Source: an uncultured Demequina sp.
GTDB taxonomy: Bacteria; Actinomycetota; Actinomycetes; Actinomycetales; Demequinaceae
Assembly (NCBI GenBank): GCA_937925595.1
Contig: CALALQ010000043.1
Span: 1 to 8,411 of the forward strand
Direction of reading: 5' to 3'
Length of the DNA stretch: 8,411 nt
A program made the position numbers and the translations under genes. The notes beneath the pieces are model-generated. The model saw only the letters and a list, made by a program, of their open reading frames with translations, had not been told where the DNA came from and ran no database searches. Within the stretch, counting starts at the first letter, position 1, and each line of letters begins with the position of its first letter. Shown one piece after another: positions 1 to 4,825 of the stretch.

Positions 1-1346
1 TGGCCGGACGCCGCCGCCGCCGTCTGCGCCGCGCGCAGGCGGGCCAGCGACGCGACCTTTTCGGCGTCGGCGGCGAGCGACGCCTCGCGGGCCATGGTCA
101 CCGCCGCCTCGGCCTCGCGCTCCGCCGCCAGGGCGCGGTTGAGCACGTAGATGTTGGTGGTCAGCGTCGTCTTCGCCTTGGCCCGCGTCAGGTCGCCTTC
201 GGCGGCGGCGACCGCCGCGACCGCCGCTTCGGCCGCCGTCGTCCTGGCCACGAACTCGGCCTCGGCCGCCTGCAGCGTCGCCACGGTGAGGGCGCGCGCC
301 TGTTGCGTGCGGATGAGGTCCTGCGCCGCGGCGACCTTTTCCGCCTGGGCCGCCTCGACGGTGGCCACCGCCTTGGCGTACAGCGCCACCTTCTGATCGT
401 CGATGGCCTGGGTCACCGCCTGCACGCCGGTCGGCACCAGGCGGGCGGTGGCGATGGCGCCAAGCGCCAAGGCGGCGCCGCCCGCCGCCGAGCCGACGGC
501 GTCGAGGTTGTCGGCCAGCGTGAGAAGGCCGTCGGCGAGCGTGCGGGTGGCGCCGGCCGCCGTGTCGAGGCGACCGATCTGGCGCTGCGCGGCGTTGCCG
601 AGCACCACCCAGGCGTCGCCCACCGTGGTCGCGATACGGCCGAACTCGGCGTCGATGGCGGTGCTCTGCCGGAGCAGGGCGCCGACCACCTTGTCGGCGG
701 TGAGCTGGCCCTGCTCGGCCAGGGCGCGCAGCGCGCCGCGCGGCACGCCCAGGCCATCGGCCAAGGCCCTGGTCAGCCGCGGCGAGGCCTCCATGACGGA
801 GTTGAACTCGTCGCCGCGCAACACGCCCGACGCCATCGCCTGGCTGAGCTGGGTGATCGCCCCGGCCGTCGCCGCGGCGTCGGCGCCGCTGATCTTGAAG
901 GTCTTGCTGATGGTCTCCGTCAGGCGCAGCACATCCTGCGGCGCCTTGCCCATCGCCCCCATGGGGTCGGCGAGGCTGGCGTAGAGCGCCACCATCGGCT
1001 CGAGCGCCGAGCGCGAGCGCTGGGCGCCCTGGAACAGCTGCTCCTGGATGACCGCCGCCTGCTGCGCCGAGCCGGCGTAGAGCCCGATCCGGCTGGCCGC
1101 GAGGTTCCACGCGTCGGCCGCCTGCACCACCTGGCGCGCCGTTTCCAGCGTGGCCAGGCCGAGCAGCACGTCGCGCGCCCGCGCGGCCGCCGTGCCGAGG
1201 CGGTCGAACGAGCCATCGACCCGGCGCAGCGTGCCGTCGAGCCGACCGGCGAAGGCGTCGACGCGCTGCTCGGCCTGCGCGAGCGTCCGGCGCAGAGCGG
1301 CGTCGTCCGCCCCGACCGGGACGAGCAAGGTGGGGAAATCAGGCAT
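1..1346 (-). CDS. Tail tape measure protein, N-terminal part (gene continues past the window edge)
   Basis: Reading from the ATG at 1346 there is no stop before position 1, giving 448 complete codons of a longer gene. Residues about 77-245 match the phage tape-measure N-terminal domain pattern: a SRIGLYAGSAQQ stretch, an ALYASLADP segment, then ITQLSQAMASGVLRGDEFNSV, followed by SPRLTRALADGLGV and LRALAEQGQLTADKV. Residues about 287-304 are hydrophobic and small-residue rich, and 318 to the edge is an Ala/Glu/Arg-rich helical region likely to form a coiled coil. In siphophages this protein sets tail length, is chaperoned by the G/G-T proteins encoded just upstream, and is ejected ahead of DNA. 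The Shine-Dalgarno before ATG 1346 is weak (a GGA about 11 bases upstream), so translation may be coupled to the preceding short ORF, which it overlaps by 8 bases. The C-terminal part, including any lytic domain, lies outside the window. Confidence 0.93.
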   Translation of the reverse strand, partial: MPDFPTLLVPVGADDAALRRTLAQAEQRVDAFAGRLDGTLRRVDGSFDRLGTAAARARDVLLGLATLETARQVVQAADAWNLAASRIGLYAGSAQQAAVIQEQLFQGAQRSRSALEPMVALYASLADPMGAMGKAPQDVLRLTETISKTFKISGADAAATAGAITQLSQAMASGVLRGDEFNSVMEASPRLTRALADGLGVPRGALRALAEQGQLTADKVVGALLRQSTAIDAEFGRIATTVGDAWVVLGNAAQRQIGRLDTAAGATRTLADGLLTLADNLDAVGSAAGGAALALGAIATARLVPTGVQAVTQAIDDQKVALYAKAVATVEAAQAEKVAAAQDLIRTQQARALTVATLQAAEAEFVARTTAAEAAVAAVAAAEGDLTRAKAKTTLTTNIYVLNRALAAEREAEAAVTMAREASLAADAEKVASLARLRAAQTAAAASG

Positions 1347-1413
1347 GGGTGGGGGCTTCCATCAGCAGGGCGGCGGCGCGAACGGCGTTCGCCGCGCCCG
1401 CGCGCGTCCTCAC
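1339..1413 (-). CDS. Possible 24-residue coupling ORF between tail chaperone and tape measure
   Basis: A GTG start at 1413 overlaps the TGA stop of the T-like chaperone frame (GTGA), and the frame runs 24 sense codons to a TGA at 1339-1341, eight bases inside the tape measure start. A GAGG at 1422-1425 lies 8 bases upstream of the GTG, a reasonable Shine-Dalgarno. The predicted peptide is Ala/Arg rich and ends in LLMEAPTHA. I recognise no family. It could be a real small tail protein, a leader that delivers ribosomes to the poorly led tape measure start, or chance: the same frame is open further upstream simply because the DNA is GC-rich. The start/stop overlaps at both ends are the main argument for it. 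Confidence 0.3.
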   Translation of the reverse strand: MRTRAGAANAVRAAALLMEAPTHA

Positions 1414-1631
1414 GCGCCCGGCCTCGACAGGCCGAAGGCCGCCTTGAAGCGCTCGCGCAGCTCGGCCCCGCTGCGGGGCTTTTGCGGCGGCTTCTTGGCG
1501 CCCGGGGTGGTGGCGATCAGGAACTCGACCTTCCCGTCCAGGGCCAGCTCGATCACCGGGAAGGGGGTGGCCTCGGCCACCTCCGGCGACCAGCCGAGCC
1601 AGCCCGTGGCGTACTTGAACATGGTGTCCAC
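1410..1631 (-). CDS. Tail assembly chaperone T-like domain, made as the C-terminal part of a G-T fusion
   Basis: This frame encodes the segment beginning DTMFKYATGWLGWSPEVAEATP and ending SRPGA at a TGA at 1410. The LGWSP-x-x-x-x-x-TP stretch resembles second-frame tail assembly chaperone (gpT-like) sequences. Standing alone it would start at GTG 1631 or ATG 1622, and neither has a well placed Shine-Dalgarno (a GGAG lies only 3 bases before the GTG and 12 before the ATG). The frame is open back to the slippery heptamer at 1655-1661. A -1 slip there would add SRLTFPEYV before this segment and give a fusion of 196 residues (115 from G plus 81). As in lambda, the fusion probably binds the tape measure protein and recruits tail tube subunits. 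The frameshifted product is inferred from sequence and family precedent. Confidence 0.8.
   Translation of the reverse strand: MDTMFKYATGWLGWSPEVAEATPFPVIELALDGKVEFLIATTPGAKKPPQKPRSGAELRERFKAAFGLSRPGA
1422..1425 (-). promoter_or_regulatory. Candidate Shine-Dalgarno for the 24-codon ORF
   Basis: GAGG on the minus strand, 8 bases before the GTG at 1413, inside the end of the T-like frame. It is the only good ribosome-binding match between the chaperone genes and the tape measure gene. Confidence 0.3.
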
Positions 1632-1645
1632 GTACTCCGGGAAGG

Positions 1646-1999
1646 TCAGTCGGCTTTTCCCGCGGCGGCCCCGTCGGCGGCCGGGGCGGCCTGCGGCGGC
1701 TTGCCGCCCGCCGACAGAAAGCTGAGGTACTGGATGACCAGCGCCGCCACGGTCACGATGCCGGCCTCGAACACCGCGGTCTCGGTCGCCTCGGCGGCGG
1801 CGCCGGTCCGGTTGGTGGCGGCGTTGATGACCGTCACCACCGCTTCGAAGTCGTAGCGGTCGACCCTGGCGTAGGCCTCGGTCAGGCCGCCGAAGGCCCG
1901 GCAGATGGTCTTGGCCGCGCCGGGGGTGGCGAGCAGGTCGAGGTCCTGCCCGTTCAGGGCGATGGTCATCACCCCTTGCGCCAGTCGGGGAGTCGTCAT
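1646..1999 (-). CDS. Tail assembly chaperone (gpG-like)
   Basis: A 117-residue protein sitting between the tail tube gene and the tape measure gene, the invariant place for siphophage tail assembly chaperones. The sequence has the usual layout: a short beta-type start (MTIALNGQDLDLLATPGAAK), a helix with CRAFGGLTEAYARVDRYDFEAVVTVINAATN, and a low-complexity Ala/Gly/Pro tail from about residue 100 that ends at the frameshift site. The GG-L-x-x-A-x-x-R and D-x-x-A-V-x-x-V-I-N-A pattern is like gene-transfer-agent and phage TAC families. G alone and the longer G-T fusion together coat the tape measure protein during tail assembly and are absent from the mature tail in lambda. Start 1999 has only a weak GAG upstream; Met11 at 1969 is an alternative, but its AAGGGG is too close (2 bases). 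Confidence 0.85.
   Translation of the reverse strand: MTTPRLAQGVMTIALNGQDLDLLATPGAAKTICRAFGGLTEAYARVDRYDFEAVVTVINAATNRTGAAAEATETAVFEAGIVTVAALVIQYLSFLSAGGKPPQAAPAADGAAAGKAD
1655..1661 (-). promoter_or_regulatory. -1 ribosomal frameshift site GGGAAAA for the G-T chaperone fusion
   Basis: On the minus strand the heptamer is read in the G frame as G GGA AAA, an exact X XXY YYZ slippery pattern, three codons before the TGA stop of G at 1646-1648. A -1 slip re-pairs GGA on GGG and AAA on AAA, then continues AGC CGA CTG into the T-like frame without a stop. Lambda uses GGGAAAG at the equivalent place. I see no obvious downstream pseudoknot or stem, which lambda's site also does not strictly need. 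Confidence 0.85.
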
Positions 2000-2028
2000 G
2001 CGGAAGTCTCGCGTCTTGGAGAAGGAGA

Positions 2029-2052
2029 CCGGCGGCCGGGGGCGGCCGCCGG
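2029..2052 (-). other. Strong perfect hairpin after the tail tube gene
   Basis: Nine perfectly paired G/C bases (2029-2037 with 2044-2052, CCGGCGGCC/GGCCGCCGG) enclose a 6-base loop, starting 17 bases after the tail tube stop. On the transcript it is followed by a pyrimidine stretch (TCTCCTTCTCC), not a run of T, so it is not a textbook intrinsic terminator. It could be a 3' stabilising stem for the tail tube message, or a pause or partial terminator that lowers expression of the downstream chaperone and tape measure genes. Base pairing is seen directly; the role is inferred. Confidence 0.5.
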
Positions 2053-2069
2053 GGGCTCAGGCGGGCCGC

Positions 2070-2549
2070 TCAGGGCGCCTCGGCGGCGGCGACCTCGATG
2101 GGCTCGGCGTCGACCTCCAGGCCGACGGTGGCGCGCACGATGCCGTCGGCGGCGCCGATCTCGGTCGTGTAGGACATCACGAAGGCGTGCATGTAGATGG
2201 TGGTCGCCGTGCCGCCGTCCGGGGCGTCATCGAACTCGACCTTGAAGTTGTAGGCGTTGTTGCGGTCCTTGGCGGCGGCCTTGATGGCGGCCTGCCCGGG
2301 CCCGGTCGGGACGCGCGGCAGCTTCAGCGTCGGGCTGCCGTAATCGACGGTGCCCTTGGCCTTGCGCACGACGCCGTCGGCCAGCGTCTTGTAGGTCACC
2401 TTCTCGGCGCTGATGCCGAAGGTGCCGATGTCCTCGACCTCCTCGACCTCGGTCCAGGTCAGCGCCTTGTAGGCCGTCTCGGTGGTGCAGATGGCGGTGT
2501 TGGCGATGAACAGGCGCGTGCCGACGGTCTGAACGGCGTTTCCGCTCAT
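2070..2549 (-). CDS. Major tail tube protein (gpV-like)
   Basis: A 159-residue protein whose sequence fits the siphophage tail tube fold: LTWTEVEEVEDIGTFG, then KVTYKTLADGVVRKAKGTVDYG, a helix AAIKAAAKDRNNAYNFKVEFDD, and the closing strands YMHAFVMSYTTEIGAADGIVRATVGLEVD. The 'K-G-x-x-D-Y-G' strand and the 'A-D-G-I-V-R-A-x-V-x-L-E' C-terminal strand are characteristic of hexameric tube subunits. Lambda gpV is about 246 residues because of an added Ig-like domain; this one stops after the tube domain. It should be the most abundant tail protein, stacking in hexameric rings around the tape measure. A near-ideal AAGGAG sits 7 bases before the ATG, and hairpins flank the gene on both sides, both consistent with high, separately tuned expression. 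Confidence 0.92.
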   Translation of the reverse strand: MSGNAVQTVGTRLFIANTAICTTETAYKALTWTEVEEVEDIGTFGISAEKVTYKTLADGVVRKAKGTVDYGSPTLKLPRVPTGPGQAAIKAAAKDRNNAYNFKVEFDDAPDGGTATTIYMHAFVMSYTTEIGAADGIVRATVGLEVDAEPIEVAAAEAP

Positions 2550-2556
2550 GCGGAGT

Positions 2557-2562
2557 CTCCTT
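2557..2562 (-). promoter_or_regulatory. Strong Shine-Dalgarno of the tail tube gene
   Basis: AAGGAG on the minus strand, 7 bases before the ATG at 2549. It is the strongest ribosome-binding site in the tail module, fitting the high copy number expected of the tube protein. Confidence 0.8.
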
Positions 2563-2567
2563 GTGCG

Positions 2568-2586
2568 AAAAGGGGCGGGACCGCCC
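2568..2586 (-). terminator. Possible weak terminator or processing hairpin before the tail tube gene
   Basis: Five bases after the tail-terminator stop, GGGCGG and CCGCCC (2586-2581 with 2578-2573) can pair around a 2-base loop, more realistically as a 5-bp stem with a 4-base loop. They are followed by C and then TTTT at 2571-2568. This is the only stem in the window followed by a T run, but both stem and T run are short. It ends a few bases before the tail tube Shine-Dalgarno, so a cleavage site giving the tube message a new 5' end is another reading. Confidence 0.3.
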
Positions 2587-2591
2587 GGGGA

Positions 2592-3017
2592 TCAGGCGCC
2601 GGTGGCGCCGAATGCGGTGGTGTAGGTGACGGCGAAGGTCATGCGGACGACGCCCGCCTTGATGGCGCCGTCGCTCACCGCATCGAGCGTGGTGGAGGCG
2701 AGGGCGATCTTGTCGACCAGCCCGCCGAGCCGCTTGCCGGCGGCCATGGTCTGCTCGATGCGCAGCGCCAGGGCGTCGAGCGCGTCGTCGGGCGTCCCGC
2801 CGGACGGGACGGCGACGTAGCCGTCGACGACCAGCTCCAGCGTGCGCTGCTGGCGCCGCGCGAGGGTGACCTCCTCGACCGGCTCGTGCCGGCTGTAGAC
2901 GGCGAGGCACGGCAGCTCGCCGCGCTGCAGCGGGTCGGTGCGGTTGAGGGAGACGGGGGCGAGCGCGCCCAGGCGCTCGGCCACCGCCTCGCGGATGGCC
3001 TGCCGCGGGTGCTTCAT
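2592..3017 (-). CDS. Tail terminator protein (gpU-like)
   Basis: A 141-residue protein beginning MKHPRQAIREAVAERLGAL, very like the MKH-x-x-L-R-x-A-V start of lambda gpU. It continues with ELPCLAVYSRHEPVEEV, then a strand LELVVDGYVAV, a helix with DDALDALALRIEQTM, and a final strand VRMTFAVTYTTAFG. This order of strands and helices is that of the gpU/minor tail U family, whose hexameric ring caps the tube, stops its growth and docks to the head connector. Length fits (gpU is about 131). Its ATG shares one base with the stop of the head-tail joining gene (TGATG) and has GGAG 8 bases upstream, so the two are translationally coupled. Position next to the tail tube gene is as in lambda. Confidence 0.85.
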   Translation of the reverse strand: MKHPRQAIREAVAERLGALAPVSLNRTDPLQRGELPCLAVYSRHEPVEEVTLARRQQRTLELVVDGYVAVPSGGTPDDALDALALRIEQTMAAGKRLGGLVDKIALASTTLDAVSDGAIKAGVVRMTFAVTYTTAFGATGA

Positions 3018-3313
3018 CAGACGAACTCCAGGACGAGCACGGTCATCCCCTGGCCGTCCGGCTTGCGGTCGACGACGCGGTGGTCGAGGCCGCGCACCGC
3101 GACCGCGCTGCCGACCGGCACGTCGCCGACGTCGGCGTCGACGATGGCGAGTGTGGTGACCAGCGACGACAGCACGGCGTCGCCGGTCTCGATCGAGTAG
3201 TGCCGGGAATCGTAGATGCCGACGACGGCGGCGTCGGGCCGGCCGTCGCGGCGGATGGTCGCCGGCTCGCCGAAGGCGTCGGCCGTGGCGGCGTTGAGGT
3301 CGTCGAAGAACAT
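3017..3313 (-). CDS. Head-tail joining protein (gpFII-like)
   Basis: A 98-residue protein starting MFFDDLNAATADAFGEPATI and continuing AAVVGIYDSR, then VLSSLVTTLAIVDADVGDVPVGSAVAV, and ending KPDGQGMTVLVLEFV. This is the profile of the lambda gpFII family (also named ATP-binding sugar transporter-like in databases because of its fold): an N-terminal FD-x-L helix, an FG-x-x-x-T-I strand, an 'aspartate-valine then G-x-x-V' strand pair, and a PD-G-x-G turn before the last strand. gpFII attaches to the portal ring after packaging and forms the docking site for the tail. The gene follows the major capsid gene directly, with no FI-like gene between them. Its Shine-Dalgarno is weak (GGAT about 10 bases upstream); the start is chosen from the family N-terminus. 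Confidence 0.85.
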   Translation of the reverse strand: MFFDDLNAATADAFGEPATIRRDGRPDAAVVGIYDSRHYSIETGDAVLSSLVTTLAIVDADVGDVPVGSAVAVRGLDHRVVDRKPDGQGMTVLVLEFV

Positions 3314-3337
3314 CGGGCGCGGATCCGTGGAAACGCG

Positions 3338-3361
3338 GCGGGCGGCCCGAAGGCCGCCCGC
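3338..3361 (-). other. Perfect 10-bp hairpin with UUCG tetraloop after the major capsid gene
   Basis: GCGGGCGGCC (3361-3352 read on the minus strand) pairs perfectly with GGCCGCCCGC (3347-3338) around TTCG, closed by a C-G pair, giving the very stable cUUCGg tetraloop. It begins 23 bases after the capsid stop and lies between the capsid and head-tail joining genes. The following bases (CGCGTTTCC) lack a proper T run, so a full terminator is doubtful. A 3'-end stabiliser for the abundant capsid message, or a partial block to the low-copy genes downstream, is more likely. The structure is seen directly; the role is inferred. Confidence 0.6.
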
Positions 3362-3384
3362 GTCGCCGGGTCAGGGGTGCGGGA

Positions 3385-4398
3385 TCAGGTCCGCTTGCCG
3401 GTGCGCAGCACCGCCGGGCGGGTGCAGACGAACATCGGGTTCGCCTCGAGCTCGATCTTGACCCACTCGTTGCGGTCGCGATCGGTGATGGTCCGGTAGT
3501 AGACCTCCTGGCCCGGCGTGTTCACCAGGTCGAAGGTGTCCGGCGGCGAGCCGTACTGCTCGAACAGCCCGTCGATGCCGGTCGGGTAGAGGTGGCACTT
3601 GTCGGTGGCAACGCCGACGCCCGAGCCGCTGCGGTAGCGCCGCCAGCGGATGCCGCCCCAGTCGAAGACGTCGGTCGGGCGCCCGGCCAGTTCGTTGGCC
3701 TTGGCGGCGTAGAGGTAGGTCTCGATGACGTCGGGGTGGTTGGTCAGGTCGCGGAAGAAGGCCGAGCCGCACAGCGCCTCGACGACCACCGTGCCGGGCA
3801 CCAGGCCGCCGACATCGGCCTCGATGCTCTCGATCACCGCCATGCAGGCCTTGCGCAGCGCGCCCTTGGCCGGGGTGGCGTTGTCGAGGTCGAAGCCGAT
3901 CTCGTCCGGCCGCGTGAGGCCGAACTCCTGGTACCAGTCGTAGACGACGGTCGACCCGTCGGTGTGCAGCACCAAGCCCTGCAGAGCGTTCAGCGAGTGG
4001 AACTCGAAGGTCAGCTCCGCCTCGTTGCGCAGCTTCTGGGCGCGGTAGGCGACCTCGGTCTGCACCTGGGCGAGCTCGGTTTCCGAGCCGAAGGCGCGGA
4101 TGCCGGCGACTTCCGAGGCCCAGATGGTGTCCTCCTTCTTCAGGTGGCGGGTGCGGAAGTCGCGCACCTCGCGGCCGTCCGGCTTGCCCTGCGCGGCCGG
4201 GGCGCCGCGCTCGGAGAAGGGGATCAGGCTCAGCACGCCGTTGCGGCTTTCGATGCCGAACTGGCGGGTGCGGATGCCGCGGTACACGAACAGGCCGAGG
4301 CTGCGGACCAGCCCGGGCCGGTAGGGAATCTTCTCCAGGCCGCGGGTCAGTTCCCACATGCCGAAGGCGTTGCCGTTGAAAATGTCCATGCTCGCCAT
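3385..4398 (-). CDS. Major capsid protein (lambda gpE family)
   Basis: A 337-residue protein, close to the 341 of lambda gpE. It begins MASMDIFNGNAFGMWELT and has the family's typical blocks: GLFVYRGIRTRQFGIESRNG, then REVRDFRTRHLKKEDTIWASEVAGIRAFG, a long helix region VAYRAQKLRNEAELTFEFH, GLVLHTDGSTVVYDWYQEFG, and toward the C-terminus VYYRTITDRDRNEWVKIELEANPMFVCTRP. This is an HK97-fold shell protein that forms the icosahedral head with gpD-like cement on its surface. The gene follows the decoration gene after 31 bases, with AAGGAG about 10 bases before the chosen ATG; Met4 is an alternative start with much poorer spacing. A very stable hairpin lies just downstream. Confidence 0.95.
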   Translation of the reverse strand: MASMDIFNGNAFGMWELTRGLEKIPYRPGLVRSLGLFVYRGIRTRQFGIESRNGVLSLIPFSERGAPAAQGKPDGREVRDFRTRHLKKEDTIWASEVAGIRAFGSETELAQVQTEVAYRAQKLRNEAELTFEFHSLNALQGLVLHTDGSTVVYDWYQEFGLTRPDEIGFDLDNATPAKGALRKACMAVIESIEADVGGLVPGTVVVEALCGSAFFRDLTNHPDVIETYLYAAKANELAGRPTDVFDWGGIRWRRYRSGSGVGVATDKCHLYPTGIDGLFEQYGSPPDTFDLVNTPGQEVYYRTITDRDRNEWVKIELEANPMFVCTRPAVLRTGKRT

Positions 4399-4429
4399 GG
4401 CGCGTGCTCTCCTTCGCGTGGGCCCGGCG

Positions 4430-4801
4430 TCAGCGGGCGATGATGAAGCGGGTGGCGAGATCGGCGAGGCCCGCCGTCTTGCCGGCGGCGTCGAGGCCGT
4501 CCTTCCAGACCAGCTCGGCCGCGTTGACGGTGGCCAGCCGGGCGGTGACGACCGCGGGGGCGTCGGCGGCGGTGGCGTCGACGCCGTCCCACAGGATGGC
4601 GGCGGCCGTCTCGGAGCCGTCGGTGCCGGCGTTGTCGTAGACGACGTGCTTGCCGTCAGCGGTCAGCTTGGCCAGCACGGTGCCGGGGCGCAGCTTGCCT
4701 TCCCCGGAGGCGACGACGACGGCCTCGCGGCTGATGTCGCCCGCCTCCTCGGTGATGAGATAGCCGCCGGTGTGCGGCAGCGTTTCGGTCAGGGTGCCCA
4801 T
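4430..4801 (-). CDS. Head decoration protein (gpD-like)
   Basis: A 123-residue protein (lambda gpD is 110) with the family's features: a flexible N-terminus, then EAVVVASGEGKLRPGTVLAKLTADGKHVVY, with the GKLRPGTVLAKLT stretch being the most diagnostic. This is followed by AAAILWDGVDATAADAPAVVTARLATVNAAELVW and a closing helix. Members trim at the three-fold axes of the expanded capsid shell and stabilise it against internal DNA pressure. The position immediately before the capsid gene matches lambda D-E. The ATG has a perfect AGGAGG 8 bases upstream, fitting the near 1:1 ratio with capsid protein expected in the virion. Confidence 0.93.
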   Translation of the reverse strand: MGTLTETLPHTGGYLITEEAGDISREAVVVASGEGKLRPGTVLAKLTADGKHVVYDNAGTDGSETAAAILWDGVDATAADAPAVVTARLATVNAAELVWKDGLDAAGKTAGLADLATRFIIAR

Positions 4802-4809
4802 GCGGGATG

Positions 4810-4815
4810 CCTCCT
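4810..4815 (-). promoter_or_regulatory. Perfect Shine-Dalgarno of the decoration protein gene
   Basis: AGGAGG on the minus strand, 8 bases before the ATG at 4801, in the 24-base gap after the protease gene. It is the best ribosome-binding match in the window and precedes one of the highest-copy virion proteins. Confidence 0.85.
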
Positions 4816-4825
4816 GGTGTTCGGG

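Noticed and set aside
1..300. GCC/GGC-rich, repeat-looking DNA at the low-coordinate edge
   Set aside because: The periodicity comes from an Ala/Glu-rich helical region of the tape measure protein; it is not a tandem repeat or CRISPR array.
303..1856. Long plus-strand open frame of 517 codons opposite the tape measure and chaperone genes
   Set aside because: Composition is Gly/Arg/His-rich with no recognisable domain, it has no coherent ribosome site, and it lies opposite well-recognised phage genes. It is a mirror of the GC-biased codon usage on the other strand.
1905..3592. Plus-strand frames opposite the tail tube, terminator and joining genes
   Set aside because: No domain, repetitive Gly/Asp/Arg composition, and the minus-strand genes in the same place match tail protein families.
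3371..4357. Alternative minus-strand frame inside the capsid gene
   Set aside because: Pro/Arg-rich shadow of the capsid frame without family resemblance; the 337-residue frame has clear gpE features.
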